A stretch of 64,000 bases of DNA, taken from assembly GCF_900289115.1 (NCBI RefSeq), contig NZ_LT985196.1, forward strand, positions 1,887,752 through 1,951,751, written 5' to 3'. Position 1 is the first letter of the stretch. Each line of letters opens with the position of its first letter. The notes under the pieces are model-generated. The model searched no databases. It saw only the letters and a list, made by a program, of their open reading frames with translations, and had not been told where the DNA came from. This DNA comes from Janibacter massiliensis. GTDB taxonomy: Bacteria > Actinomycetota > Actinomycetes > Actinomycetales > Dermatophilaceae. Made by a program: the position numbers and the translations under genes. Below, in pieces: positions 1-8,697 of the stretch.

Positions 1-639
1 TGGTGGAAGCTCAAGCGCGAGAACGTCGGCCTGCAGCGGAAGGTCGACAGCCGGACGGGGTCGGTGGCCGCCCGGTTCGACCGGATCTGCGCCGTCCTCG
101 TCGAGCTGGGCTATCTCGCCGACGACGGCGAGTCCGTGACCGACGCGGGGCAGCGGCTGCGCCGCCTCTACAGCGAGAAGGACCTCCTCGTCGCCGAGTG
201 CATCCGCACCGACCTCTGGCGGCGTCTGGACCCGGCCGAGCTGGCCGCCGTCGTCTCCACCCTCGTCCACGAGCCCCGGGGCGAGCCGAGCGACCTCTCG
301 CCGCGCCTGCCCACGGCAGCCGTCGACGAGGCGTGGGAGGAGATGTCGCGGCTGTGGGAGACGATCGTCGCTCGCGAGGCCGAGCGCGACCTCGAGTCGC
401 CGGCAGCGCCGGATGCCGGGATCGCGTGGTCGATGCACCGGTGGACGAGCGGGCGCGGGCTCGAGGAGGTGCTGCGCGACCAGGAGCTCGCGGCCGGCGA
501 CTTCGTCCGCCGCGCGAAGCAGGTCGTCGACCTCCTGGGGCAGCTGGCGAACGCCAGCGAGGACCCGCTGCGGAGGAACGCCCGCTCGGCCGCGGCAGCG
601 ATCATGCGCGGCGTCGTCGCGACCGACCGGCTCGACTGA
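1..639 (+). CDS. DSHCT-domain RNA helicase, C-terminal part (HelY-like), cut by the window edge
   Basis: Reading frame 1 is open from the first base to a TGA at 637-639, giving the last 212 residues of a larger protein. The text resembles the DSHCT domain that ends Ski2/Mtr4-type DEAD-box helicases (HelY in actinobacteria): a run of helical segments with GYLADDGESVTDAGQRLRRL, then LLVAECIRTDLWRRLDPAEL. The helicase motor domains lie outside the window. These enzymes are thought to unwind structured RNA; the exact substrate cannot be told from this fragment. The gene converges on the exonuclease gene, whose stop is 31 bases away. Confidence 0.85.
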   Translation, partial: WWKLKRENVGLQRKVDSRTGSVAARFDRICAVLVELGYLADDGESVTDAGQRLRRLYSEKDLLVAECIRTDLWRRLDPAELAAVVSTLVHEPRGEPSDLSPRLPTAAVDEAWEEMSRLWETIVAREAERDLESPAAPDAGIAWSMHRWTSGRGLEEVLRDQELAAGDFVRRAKQVVDLLGQLANASEDPLRRNARSAAAAIMRGVVATDRLD

Positions 640-670
640 CGCGCCCGAACGGTCGTCGCGGCTCGTCCGG

Positions 671-1633
671 TCAGGTGGTGACGGTGAGGGCCGCGAGGAC
701 CCGGTCGGCGGTCGTCCCGAGCCCGACCTCGTCGGCGAACGCGGCGAACGCCGCGGGGTCCGGGATCGGCAGGAGGGGCTCGGCGGCGGGGAGCTCGAGG
801 CCGCGGCGGACGAGGACGACGTCCCCCGCGACGTCGAGGTAGTCCGCCGCCTCCACGATCCGGCGCCGCCGAGCGGGGGTGAGCCCGGGGGAGGAGGGGT
901 CGGCTGCGGCCACGCGCACCGCCTCGACCGTGCCGAACCGCTCGATCAGGTCGGCGGCCGTCTTCTCGCCGATGCCCGCGACTCCGGGCAGCCCGTCGCT
1001 GGTGTCGCCCCGCAGGATCGACATCTGCCCGTAGGCCGTGCCGTCGGCCACGCGGTACTTCTGCGTCAGGAAGGCCTCGTCGACGACGTCGGCGTCGCGC
1101 ACGCCGCCCCGCGCGGTGTAGAGCACCCGCACGCCACGGGCGTCGTCGACGAGCTGGAAGAGGTCGCGATCACCCGTGACCACGAGGACGTCGGCGCGGT
1201 CGGACCACTGCTGGGCGTAGCTGCCGATGACGTCGTCGGCCTCGTGCCCGAGCACGCCGACGCGGGCGATCCCGAGGACCTCGAGGGCCCGTGCGATGAC
1301 GGGGACCTGGACCTCGAGCTCGTCCGGGGCCTCCTGCTCGTCCGGCACACCCTCGTGGGCGGTCTCCTGCGCGACCCGGTGCGCCTTGTAGGAGGGGATC
1401 AGGTCGACCCGGAACTGGGGACGCCAGTCGTCGTCCCAGCAGGCCACGAGGTGGGTGGGCCGGTACCGCGTGACGAGCGTCGCGACCATGTCGAGGAAGC
1501 CGCGCACCGCGTTCGTCGGCGGCTGGCCGGACGACGAGCGGCGGTCCGGGACGCCGTGGAAGGCCCGGAAGTACAGGCTGGCCGCGTCGAGCAGCATGAG
1601 TCGGGCGCGGGTGTCCTGTCCGGGGTCGGCCAT
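671..1633 (-). CDS. 5'-3' exonuclease (PolA N-terminal-domain type, stand-alone)
   Basis: A 320-residue protein resembling the 5'-nuclease domain of DNA polymerase I without polymerase domains. Visible metal-binding and structural motifs are MLLDAASLYFRAFHG near the N terminus, ACWDDDWRPQFR, GHEADDVIGSYA, VVTGDRDLFQLVDD, and the helix-hairpin-helix stretch GLPGVAGIGEKTAADLI. Known members remove RNA or flap 5' ends in replication and repair. The start is the ATG at 1633; an internal ATG twelve codons later (MLLDAAS) is also possible. It is divergent from the Lrp-type gene with only about 42 bases between starts, so their promoters must overlap. Confidence 0.9.
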   Translation of the reverse strand: MADPGQDTRARLMLLDAASLYFRAFHGVPDRRSSSGQPPTNAVRGFLDMVATLVTRYRPTHLVACWDDDWRPQFRVDLIPSYKAHRVAQETAHEGVPDEQEAPDELEVQVPVIARALEVLGIARVGVLGHEADDVIGSYAQQWSDRADVLVVTGDRDLFQLVDDARGVRVLYTARGGVRDADVVDEAFLTQKYRVADGTAYGQMSILRGDTSDGLPGVAGIGEKTAADLIERFGTVEAVRVAAADPSSPGLTPARRRRIVEAADYLDVAGDVVLVRRGLELPAAEPLLPIPDPAAFAAFADEVGLGTTADRVLAALTVTT

Positions 1634-1663
1634 GGCGACACGATGGCACACCCCCCGGCGCGC

Positions 1664-1669
1664 TACCTT
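1664..1669 (+). promoter_or_regulatory. -10 box (TACCTT) for a leaderless Lrp-type gene
   Basis: TACCTT ends 6 bases before the GTG at 1676, which puts the expected transcription start on or next to the first base of the start codon. There is no Shine-Dalgarno sequence, so a leaderless mRNA is inferred. Confidence 0.55.
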
Positions 1670-1675
1670 GCGCTC

Positions 1676-2098
1676 GTGGAAGAGACCGACCGCCGCATCG
1701 TCGAGCTCCTGCGCGCCGACGGCCGCACGAGCTACACCGACCTGGGACGCGCCCTCAACCTGTCGACGTCCGCCGTGCACCAGCGGGTGCGCCGTCTCGA
1801 GGAGCGTGGCGTGATCACCGGGTACACGGCGGTCGTCGACTCCGCCGCGCTCGGTACCCCCCTGACAGCGTTCGTCGCGATCACGCCATTCGACGACTCC
1901 GCGCCGGACGACGTGCCCGAGCGGTTGCGCGACCTGCCCGAGATCGAGGCGTGCCACTCCACCGCCGGACAGGCGAACTACCTGATCAAGGTGCGGGTGG
2001 GCACCCCCGGCGACCTCGAGGACCTCCTGGCGCGGATCCGGGCCGCGGCCCGGGTCTCGACCCGCACGACGGTCGTGCTGTCCACGCCCTGGGAGTGA
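1676..2098 (+). CDS. Lrp/AsnC family transcriptional regulator
   Basis: A 140-residue regulator. The N-terminal winged helix-turn-helix is clear (DRRIVELLRADGRTSYTDLG, then LSTSAVHQRVRRLEERGVI). It is followed by a RAM ligand-binding domain starting about residue 60 (VVDSAALGTPLTAFVAI) and ending in STRTTVVLSTPWE. Family members sense amino acids and control amino-acid metabolism. An ATG at 1643 is in frame, but the GTG at 1676 fits both the usual family N terminus and the -10 box just upstream. Its position beside a lysine-degradation locus makes it a candidate regulator of that locus; this is inference. The alanine dehydrogenase gene elsewhere in the window is another possible target. Confidence 0.88.
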   Translation: MEETDRRIVELLRADGRTSYTDLGRALNLSTSAVHQRVRRLEERGVITGYTAVVDSAALGTPLTAFVAITPFDDSAPDDVPERLRDLPEIEACHSTAGQANYLIKVRVGTPGDLEDLLARIRAAARVSTRTTVVLSTPWE

Positions 2099-2137
2099 CC
2101 CGCACCCAGGCTCAGGGGGAGTACCGCGCCCGCAGGC

Positions 2138-2910
2138 TCAGGCGTGCGCGGCGTGCGAGAGCCCGTGCGGATCGCTGCCGTGCTGCGTCCACCACTGCTG
2201 GCCCGCGGCAGCGAGGGTGTGGATCGGGTCGTAGTACACGTGGTGCTTCTCGAGCGCGTCCTCGACATCGGCCTCGATGGAGGTGCGGTAGTTCTTGCGC
2301 CACGAGGAGATGCCCCGCTCGGTGTCGTACTCGTCGACCTGGTGGACCCACCGCTTTCCGACGAACGGCACGTCGCACACGATCCGCGGCGTCGCGAAGC
2401 CTGGCAGGTAGCCCATGATCGAGTGCTGGAGCTCCTGCGCCCGGGCGAGCGAGAGCCGCCAGTGCTCGCTGCCGGGGATCATGCCGCACATGTAGAAGTA
2501 GTACGGCGTGATGCCGGCCTCGTCCTGGAGCGCGAAGCACAGGTCGAGCAGGGCCTCGGTCGAGTCGTTCACCCCGGCCATGAGGACGCCCTGGTTGCGG
2601 ATGTTCGGCACGCCCGCGTCGGTGAGCGCCCGGGCAGCCCGCGCGACCAGCGGGGTGAGGGACTGCGCCGCGTTGACGTGGGTGTGGACCGCGAGGTGCA
2701 CGCCGCGCTCGCGAGCGATGGACGCGACCCGACCCACGCCCTCGACCGTCTCGGGCGCCAGCCAGTGCTGCGGCAGACCCATGAGGGCCTTCGTCGCGAG
2801 CCGGATGTCGCGGATCGAGTCGATCTCGAGCAGGCGGGTGAGGAAGGCCTCGAGGTTCTTCCACGGCATGTTCGCCACGTCGCCACCGGAAGGGCTGAGC
2901 GCGGCCGGAC
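2138..2910 (-). pseudogene. kamA: lysine 2,3-aminomutase remnant, 5'-truncated
   Basis: About 250 codons resembling the C-terminal part of a KamA-type radical SAM aminomutase are readable, from SGGDVANMPWKNLEAFL to YYDPIHTL. Included are HTHVNAAQSLTPLV, AGVPNIRNQGVLMAGVND, GITPYYFYMCGMIPGSEHW and the lysine-bearing CDVPFVGKRWVHQ. The N-terminal portion with the CxxxCxxC cluster motif, about 150-200 residues, is absent. The similarity starts just after the stop codon of the GH76 gene on the same strand, and no start codon or SD fits the break. The enzyme should therefore be non-functional. KamA makes beta-lysine, the first step of lysine fermentation whose later steps (kamD, kamE, kal) lie just beyond the GH76 gene. 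Confidence 0.8.
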
Positions 2911-4092
2911 TCAGCCGACCCCCGCCGCGTCGAGGCGGTCCAGGGCCGCGGCCGCCTCGAGGGCCATCCAGGCCTGAAGCTGCGTCGACAGCTCGACCGG
3001 GCCCTCCGGGTCCGGTCGACCGTCGGTGCGGGTGGGGAGGACGAGGCAGGGGCGACCGCGACCGGAGGTGACCGTCCGGCGCCCCTGCCAGAACGCCTCG
3101 GCGGTCGCCCGCACCATCGCCGCGGCGAGGTCCCGGGTGCGGTCGGGGAGCTCGGCGGTGACGGCGACGACGGCGAGGTACCGCAGGAGGATCCCGGTGA
3201 ACAGGCCGCTGTCCGCACCGCCCTCGGTCCGGGCGACGGGCCCCGCGTCGGTGGGGCGGCACAGCTCGCGCGCCACGACGTCGACGAGCGCCGCCGCGCG
3301 GTTCGCGTCCTCCGGCCGTGACTGCGGGCCCGAGGCGAGCGCCGCGAGGGCGCCCAGCACCGTCCCTTGGTTGTAGGTCCAGATCGAGGTGACCGGCGGA
3401 TGGTCGGCGCGCTCGAGCTCGATGCCGTCGAGGACCAGGCCCGTCGCGGGGTCGAGCAGCCGTTCGTGGATCCAGTCGATGTGCTGCCGCGCCCGTGCGA
3501 ACTCACCGGCGCGGGCGAGCAGGATGGCCGCCGGAGCGGTCGCCGGGACGTTCTTGAAGGACCGGGCGGTGTGCCAGAACACCCCGCCGCCGAGGTCGTC
3601 GGACTCCGCCGACGCGACCTGGTCGCGCAGCACCCGGGCCATGGCCGCCAGTCGGCCGGCCGAGCGGTCGCGCGCCGCGACGAGGTCGCCGAACCGCTCC
3701 AGCGCAAGGGCGAGCCAGGCCATGTCGTCGTAGTAGGAGTTGATGATCCGCCACCCGTTGCGCAGGCGGATCGTGCGGACCAGACGGGCGGCGTCGCGGA
3801 TGAGGGAAGCGGCCACGTCGGGGCGCTCGGGACGGTCCGCGAGCTCGCGCCAGCCTGCGTCGACGATGCAGTCGAGGTAGTGAGCCTGCCACCAGTAGTG
3901 CCACGGGCCGCGCACCCGGACACCGAGTTCCGGCGCGGGCCAGGCGGTCCGCGCGAGGTGGGTCAGCGGGAGCCCGAGAAACGACCCGGCGAACAGCTCG
4001 CGGACGGAGACCTGGGCCTGCCGAGCGCGGGCGGAGGTGGGGGTGGGGGTGGCCTCGTCCCGGGGGTTCGCCCGCTCTGGCAGCACGATCAC
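2911..4092 (-). CDS. glycoside hydrolase family 76 protein
   Basis: A 393-residue protein of the GH76 (endo-alpha-1,6-mannanase-like) fold. The paired acidic residues typical of the family are present in YYDDMAWLALALERFGD, together with GGGVFWHTARSFKN and TSIWTYNQGTVLGALAAL. No signal peptide is visible; the N terminus is polar and Thr/Pro-rich, so the protein may be cytoplasmic or exported by another route. The GTG start at 4092 has TAGCGT six bases upstream, predicting a leaderless transcript. The gene lies between the kamA remnant and kamD, a place where other lysine-fermentation genes would be expected, so it may have arrived during the event that truncated kamA. That is inference. Confidence 0.85.
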   Translation of the reverse strand: MIVLPERANPRDEATPTPTSARARQAQVSVRELFAGSFLGLPLTHLARTAWPAPELGVRVRGPWHYWWQAHYLDCIVDAGWRELADRPERPDVAASLIRDAARLVRTIRLRNGWRIINSYYDDMAWLALALERFGDLVAARDRSAGRLAAMARVLRDQVASAESDDLGGGVFWHTARSFKNVPATAPAAILLARAGEFARARQHIDWIHERLLDPATGLVLDGIELERADHPPVTSIWTYNQGTVLGALAALASGPQSRPEDANRAAALVDVVARELCRPTDAGPVARTEGGADSGLFTGILLRYLAVVAVTAELPDRTRDLAAAMVRATAEAFWQGRRTVTSGRGRPCLVLPTRTDGRPDPEGPVELSTQLQAWMALEAAAALDRLDAAGVG

Positions 4093-4098
4093 GTCGCC

Positions 4099-4104
4099 AC
4101 GCTA
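4099..4104 (-). promoter_or_regulatory. -10 box (TAGCGT) for the GH76 gene
   Basis: On the minus strand TAGCGT lies 6 bases before the GTG at 4092. No SD precedes the start, so leaderless initiation is likely. It is divergent from the kamD promoter about 85 bases away. Confidence 0.55.
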
Positions 4105-4185
4105 ACGACCCTGCCCGCCGCGGCCGCGCAAACCGAAGGATTTTCACCTCTCAGCGGGTTGCCGCGCGAATCATTGCGCTCGCCC

Positions 4186-4191
4186 TACGAT
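4186..4191 (+). promoter_or_regulatory. -10 box (TACGAT) for the kamD locus
   Basis: TACGAT ends 7 bases before the GTG at 4199, again placing the transcription start at the start codon. An in-frame ATG at 4190 lies inside this box and is therefore unlikely to be the start. Confidence 0.5.
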
Positions 4192-4198
4192 GCAGCTC

Positions 4199-5791
4199 GT
4201 GTCTTCGGCAGCTGCGCCGCTGATCGAGCTGGATCCCGCCATCGTCGCGCGGGCCCGCGCTCTCGCCAGGACCGTCGGTGAACCCGTCGTCGACCTTGCC
4301 CGCCGCCACACGACCGTCGCCGTCGAGCGGGCCACCCTCCGGCTCGCCGGGCTCGCCGGCGCCGACCACGAGGGCGTCCCGTGGGTCAACCACCTCGTCG
4401 ACGCGGTCCGCGCGGACGTCGGCCTCGGTGCTGGCGTCTGCCGCCCGGCGTTCGCGCGGATTGCCGACGGGACGGCTCCCGACCTGCTCGCGCTGGCCCA
4501 GATGGCCGCCTCCGGCTCAGTCCGCTTCGATCCCACCGGCCCGGTCGAGCACGCCGACGAGCTCGCCCACGAGCACGTGAGCCGAGGGATGGACCGGCTC
4601 GACGCGCGTCGGCGCGAGCGGGAGGAGTTCATCGCGCAGGTCGGTGACGCACCCCGCCGGCCGTGGGTCTACCTCATCGTCGCGACGGGCGACATCCGCG
4701 AGGACATCCCCCAGGCGCGGGCCGCGGCTCGGGCCGGTGCGGACATCATCGCCGTCATCAGATCGACGGGGCAGTCGCTCCTCGACTTCGTCCCCGAGGG
4801 CGAGACCCACGAGGGGTACGCCGGGACGTAGGCGACGCAGGAGAACTTCCGGCTCATGCGGGCGGCCCTCGACGAGACGAGCCGTGAGCTCGGCCGGTAC
4901 GTGCGGCTGACGAACTACGCCTCCGGGCTGTGCATGCCGGAGATCGCCGCGCTCGCCGGGATGGAGCGTCTCGACATGATGCTCAACGACTCGATGTACG
5001 GGATCCTCTTCAGGGACATCAACCCGATCCGCACCTTCGTCGACCAGCGGTTCAGCCGCCAGGTGCACGCACGCGCCGGGATCATCATCAACACCGGCGA
5101 GGACAACTACCTGACGACCGCGGACGCCGTCGAGGCCGCCCACACCGTGACGGTGAGCCAGCTGCTCAACGAGTACTTCGCCCGGGAGGCCGGGCTCGCG
5201 GACTGGCAGCTCGGGCTCGGCCACGCGTTCGAGATCGACCCGTCCGTCCCGCGCTCGTTCCGGCTGGAGCTCGCCCACGCGCTGCTCGCGCGGACCCTCT
5301 TCCCGGACGCACCGCTGAAGTGGATGCCGCCCACGAAGCACATGACCGGCGACGTCTTTCGCGGGAACCTCCTCGACGGCTTCTTCAACCTCGCCGGGCT
5401 CATGACCGGCCAGGGCATCCTGCTCGTCGGGATGATGACCGAGGCGGTCGTCACGCCGTTCCTGTCCGACCGGGACATCGCCCTGCAGAACGTCCGGTAC
5501 GTCCTCGACGCCGCCGACGGGCTCACCGAGGACTTCCGTCCCCCGCGTGACGGATTCGTGCAGAACCGCGCCCAAGAGGTGCTCGCCGAGGCAGTCGCGC
5601 TCCTCGAGGACATCGCGGGCGATGTCGACCAGGCCGGAGACCCGCCCCTGCTCGCCGCCATCGCCGACGGGACCTTCGGGCTGATGAAGCGCCCGGCGGA
5701 CAAGGGCAAGGGCCTCGACGGGGTCGCGGTCAAGGACGAGGCCTACAGCAACCCCGCGATCGACGCGCTCGAGGAATGGACTGCCCGATGA
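4199..5791 (+). pseudogene. kamD: D-lysine 5,6-aminomutase alpha subunit, interrupted by an in-frame amber codon
   Basis: One frame reads as a full-length KamD (530 sense codons) except for TAG at 4829-4831, codon 211. Around it the text is HEGYAGT-stop-ATQENFRLMRAALDE. From memory, homologues carry Tyr here (TYATQENFR), so a single TAC-to-TAG change would explain the stop. The downstream half keeps conserved text such as NYASGLCMPEIA, MLNDSMYGILFRDINP, PTKHMTGDVFRGN and MMTEAVVTPFLSDRD, with no further lesions, so the mutation looks recent or is a sequence error. KamD with KamE is the B12- and PLP-dependent mutase acting on beta-lysine. An ATG at 4856 could restart a C-terminal fragment, which would not be expected to be active. 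It overlaps kamE by 4 bases. Confidence 0.88.
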
Positions 5792-6564
5792 GCGACAGCC
5801 TGCCCCGCGACGACCAGGCGACGATCGTCCGTCCGTACGGCGACACGACCGGGGACGGCATGATCCAGCTGTCCTTCACCCTGCCCGTCCCGCACGGCAA
5901 GCTCGCCGACGGCGGGGCGCTGCAGCTCGCCCGGAAGATGGGCCTGGATCCGGCCCTGCTCGTGCACTCCGCCCCCGTCGGCGAGACGCACACCTTCTTC
6001 GTCGTCTACGGCTCGGTGACCCACCTCGTCGACCTCTCCCAGGTCGCCGTCGACGAGCGCGACCACCCGCTGCTCACCCCCAAGGAGGTCGACGCCGCCA
6101 TCCGTGAGCGGCTGCGTCGCAAGCTCGTCGTCGTCGGTGCGTGCATCGGCACGGACGCCCACACGGTCGGCATCGACGCCATCCTCAACATCAAGGGCTT
6201 CGCGGGGGAGAAGGGGCTGGAGTACCAGCGCGAGATGAGGGTCGTGAACCTCGGTGCGCAGGTACTCGTCCCCGAGCTCGTGGCCGCGGCCCGCGCCGAG
6301 CGCGCCGACGCCGTCCTCGTCAGTCAGGTCGTCACCCAGCGGGACGCCCACATCCACAACACGACCGCGATGTCCGCGGCCTTCCGGGAGGCCTTCCCTG
6401 AGGGAGAGGTGCCCCTCCTCATCGTGGGCGGGCCCCGGTTCGAGGAGGACTCGGCGCAGCGGCTCGGCGTCGACAAGGTCTTCGGTCGGGGGACCACCCC
6501 CGGCGAGGTCGCCAGCTACCTCGTCCACGCGCTCGTCGACCGTCCCGGAGGAGATCCCGCATGA
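5788..6564 (+). CDS. kamE: D-lysine 5,6-aminomutase beta subunit
   Basis: A 258-residue cobalamin-binding subunit of the aminomutase that moves the terminal amino group of beta-lysine. The B12 base-off motif DxHxxG is present as CIGTDAHTVGIDAILNIKGF, followed by the Rossmann-like segment with SQVVTQRDAHIHNTTAMSAA and LLIVGGPRF. The ATG at 5788 overlaps the kamD stop as ATGA; an upstream ATG at 5776 is possible but would lie inside kamD. The gene looks intact, so its product would lack a full partner unless the kamD stop is read through or is a sequence error. The next gene, kal, also overlaps by 4 bases, which indicates one operon. Confidence 0.92.
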   Translation: MSDSLPRDDQATIVRPYGDTTGDGMIQLSFTLPVPHGKLADGGALQLARKMGLDPALLVHSAPVGETHTFFVVYGSVTHLVDLSQVAVDERDHPLLTPKEVDAAIRERLRRKLVVVGACIGTDAHTVGIDAILNIKGFAGEKGLEYQREMRVVNLGAQVLVPELVAAARAERADAVLVSQVVTQRDAHIHNTTAMSAAFREAFPEGEVPLLIVGGPRFEEDSAQRLGVDKVFGRGTTPGEVASYLVHALVDRPGGDPA

Positions 6565-6977
6565 CCGACCAGAGCCAGACCCGCCCCGAGATCGGGGCCA
6601 CGGTGGTCCATCGGCGGTACGTCCCGTACTCGCACGCCCACTACGCCGGCAACCTCGTCGACGGCGCCTACTCGCTGGCCGCGTTCGGCGACGTCGCGAC
6701 CGAGCTGTGCATCCGTACCGACGGCGACGAGGGACTGTTCGCCAGCTACTCCGACGTGCAGTTCACCGCACCGGTGCGCGTCGGCGACTGCATCGAGATC
6801 GAGGCCGAGCTCGTGCGGGCCGGGACCCGCAGCCGGGAGATGATCTTCACCGTGCGGGTCGTCGCGCGGTCGGCCGCCGACGAGCCCGGGGCCGCCCCGT
6901 CGGCAGCCCGAGTCCTGCGACCCCCGATCGTCGCGACCACGGCGCGCGGCGTCGTCGTCGTACCACCACGCGACTGA
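6561..6977 (+). CDS. kal: 3-aminobutyryl-CoA ammonia-lyase (hotdog fold)
   Basis: A 138-residue hotdog-fold protein. Its text (VVHRRYVPYSHAHYAGNLVDGAY, then YSDVQFTAPVRVGDCIEIEAE) fits the Kal enzyme of lysine fermentation, which removes ammonia from 3-aminobutyryl-CoA to give crotonyl-CoA. The start ATG overlaps the kamE stop by 4 bases. The rest of the pathway (kce for beta-keto cleavage, kdd for 3,5-diaminohexanoate dehydrogenase) is not in the window. The last 35 residues are Ala/Arg-rich and poorly conserved in look. The next gene, lnt, has its own promoter, so the kam operon ends here. Confidence 0.82.
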   Translation: MTDQSQTRPEIGATVVHRRYVPYSHAHYAGNLVDGAYSLAAFGDVATELCIRTDGDEGLFASYSDVQFTAPVRVGDCIEIEAELVRAGTRSREMIFTVRVVARSAADEPGAAPSAARVLRPPIVATTARGVVVVPPRD

Positions 6978-6990
6978 CGCACGGCCTCGT

Positions 6991-6996
6991 TATGGT
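6991..6996 (+). promoter_or_regulatory. -10 box (TATGGT) for a leaderless lnt transcript
   Basis: TATGGT is followed by six bases and then the GTG start at 7003. The 25-base gap between kal and lnt holds nothing else recognisable. Confidence 0.5.
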
Positions 6997-7002
6997 TCTC
7001 CG

Positions 7003-8697
7003 GTGAGCACCGCCATCGACGTCCCGGACGAGACCCGAGCAGACCCCCCGGGCGCCGGTGATGGCCGACCAGCCGGGTCGCTGCGCGGGCTCGACCTGCC
7101 CCTGCCGGGGAGACTCGCCCTCGCGGTCGTCGGCGGCCTCTGCGTCTGGCTGACCTTCCCTGACGCGAACGTCCCCGCGCTGGGGCCGGTCGGCGTCGCC
7201 CTGCTGTCCGCGGCGATCCTCGGGACCCGTCCTCGGACCGCGGCCATCCTCGGTCTCGTCGGCGGGCTGGCCTGCTTCGTCCCCACCCTGTCGTGGTCGG
7301 GCATCTTCGTCGGTCCGGTGCCGTGGTTGGTCCTGGCGACCGTCGAGGCGCTCTACGTCGCCGCGATGTGCGCCCTCGTGGCCGCGATCCATCGCCGGCT
7401 GCTGCGCCGCCCGCCGACCGCTGCGCGCGACGCCCTCGTCGCCCTCGCGGTCCCGCTGGGCTGGGTCGCGCAGGAGTGGCTGCGTGGGTCATGGCCGTTC
7501 GGGGGCTTCCCGTGGGCCCGGCTCGCCTTCGGCCAGACGGACGGACCCCTCCTCCGGCTCGCGGCGCTCGGCGGAGCGCCCCTCGTCACCTTCGCCGTCG
7601 CGGCGATCGGTGCGGCCCTGCACCTGCTCGTCGTCACCCGGTGGACCCGGCCGGAGCTCCTGCGGTACGGAGCCGCCCCGGCAGCTGCCCTGGCCCTCGT
7701 CCTGCTCGCCGTCACCGCCACCCCCGTCCCGACGGACGGCACCCCGACGCCGCTCACCCTCGTCCAGGGGAACACGCCGCGCGAAGGGCTCGACTTCAAC
7801 GCCGAGCGCCGGGCGGTGCTCGACAACCACGTGCGCGGCACGCAGCGCGCGGCCGAGCGCGACGGCACCCCGCCCGCGGCCTACCTGTGGCCGGAGAACT
7901 CCTCGGACATCGACCCGCTGCGCAACGCCGACGCGAAGGCCCAGGTGCAGCGAGCCGTCGACGCAGCCGGCGCCCCCGTCCTCGTCGGTGCGATCCTCGA
8001 CGAGCCCGCGCCCGAGGTGTCGAACGCCAGCCTGCTCTACCGCCCCGGCGAGGACGCTCCCTCGCAGCAGTACGTCAAGCAGCACCCCGTGCCGTTCGCC
8101 GAGTACGTCCCGTACCGCTCCTTCTTCCGGCTGTTCAGCGACAAGGTCGACCTCGTCCGGGTCGGTTTCGCGCGAGGCCGGGGGAGCGCGGCCATGCCGG
8201 TGCAGACCCCGGGTGGGGCCACCGTCGACCTCGTCCCGTCGATCTGCTTCGAGGTCGCCTACGACGGCCTCGTCCGCGAGGCGGTGACCCAGCACCCGGA
8301 CCGGGAGTCGGTCCTCGTCGTCCAGACGAACAACGCCACCTTCGGCCGCACGGCCGAGTCGACCCAGCAGCTGGCGATCTCCCGGTTGCGCGCCGTCGAG
8401 CACGGGCGAGCCGTCGCGCACGTCTCGACCGTCGGGGTGAGTGCCTTCATCGCCCCGGACGGCTCCCTCAGCGGCCGGACGGAGCTCTTCACCGCGGCCC
8501 AGGTCCGCGGCGAGCCGGTGGCGCGGGCCGGACGGACGATCGCCGACCGGGTCGGCCCGCTGCCGGAGGTGCTCGCCGGCCTCGGACTCGTCGCGCTGTG
8601 GTTCGCCGGTCGCGGCGGACCGCGCCGTAGACTCGGGCGGAATGCCACCCGGCCGACCCCGCCGACCGACCGCGAGAAGGACCGCCTTCGTGCCTGA
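7003..8697 (+). CDS. lnt: apolipoprotein N-acyltransferase
   Basis: A 564-residue membrane enzyme that adds the third acyl chain to the N-terminal cysteine of lipoproteins. Hydrophobic segments fill roughly residues 30-245. The periplasmic nitrilase-like domain follows, with the catalytic triad visible: Glu in AAYLWPENSSDID, Lys in QQYVKQHPVPFAEYVPYR and Cys in VDLVPSICFEVAYDG. A final hydrophobic segment is near residue 525. The GTG at 7003 is favoured by the -10 box six bases upstream. The gene overlaps the mannosyltransferase gene by 8 bases; mycobacteria carry these two activities as a fused Ppm1 protein, so coupling is expected. Confidence 0.93.
   Translation: MSTAIDVPDETRADPPGAGDGRPAGSLRGLDLPLPGRLALAVVGGLCVWLTFPDANVPALGPVGVALLSAAILGTRPRTAAILGLVGGLACFVPTLSWSGIFVGPVPWLVLATVEALYVAAMCALVAAIHRRLLRRPPTAARDALVALAVPLGWVAQEWLRGSWPFGGFPWARLAFGQTDGPLLRLAALGGAPLVTFAVAAIGAALHLLVVTRWTRPELLRYGAAPAAALALVLLAVTATPVPTDGTPTPLTLVQGNTPREGLDFNAERRAVLDNHVRGTQRAAERDGTPPAAYLWPENSSDIDPLRNADAKAQVQRAVDAAGAPVLVGAILDEPAPEVSNASLLYRPGEDAPSQQYVKQHPVPFAEYVPYRSFFRLFSDKVDLVRVGFARGRGSAAMPVQTPGGATVDLVPSICFEVAYDGLVREAVTQHPDRESVLVVQTNNATFGRTAESTQQLAISRLRAVEHGRAVAHVSTVGVSAFIAPDGSLSGRTELFTAAQVRGEPVARAGRTIADRVGPLPEVLAGLGLVALWFAGRGGPRRRLGRNATRPTPPTDREKDRLRA

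Noticed and set aside
4829-4831. TAG in kamD read as pyrrolysine or another recoded residue
   Set aside because: The expected residue is Tyr, no Pyl genes are seen, and TAG is used as an ordinary stop here (rlmC and the membrane protein ending at 55812).
8642-8689. ATG at 8642 after TAGACT as start of the mannosyltransferase gene
   Set aside because: The extra residues look like the shadow of lnt (Pro/Arg-rich), and the GTG at 8690 has a good SD (GAGAAGG). It may still be a minor internal promoter.
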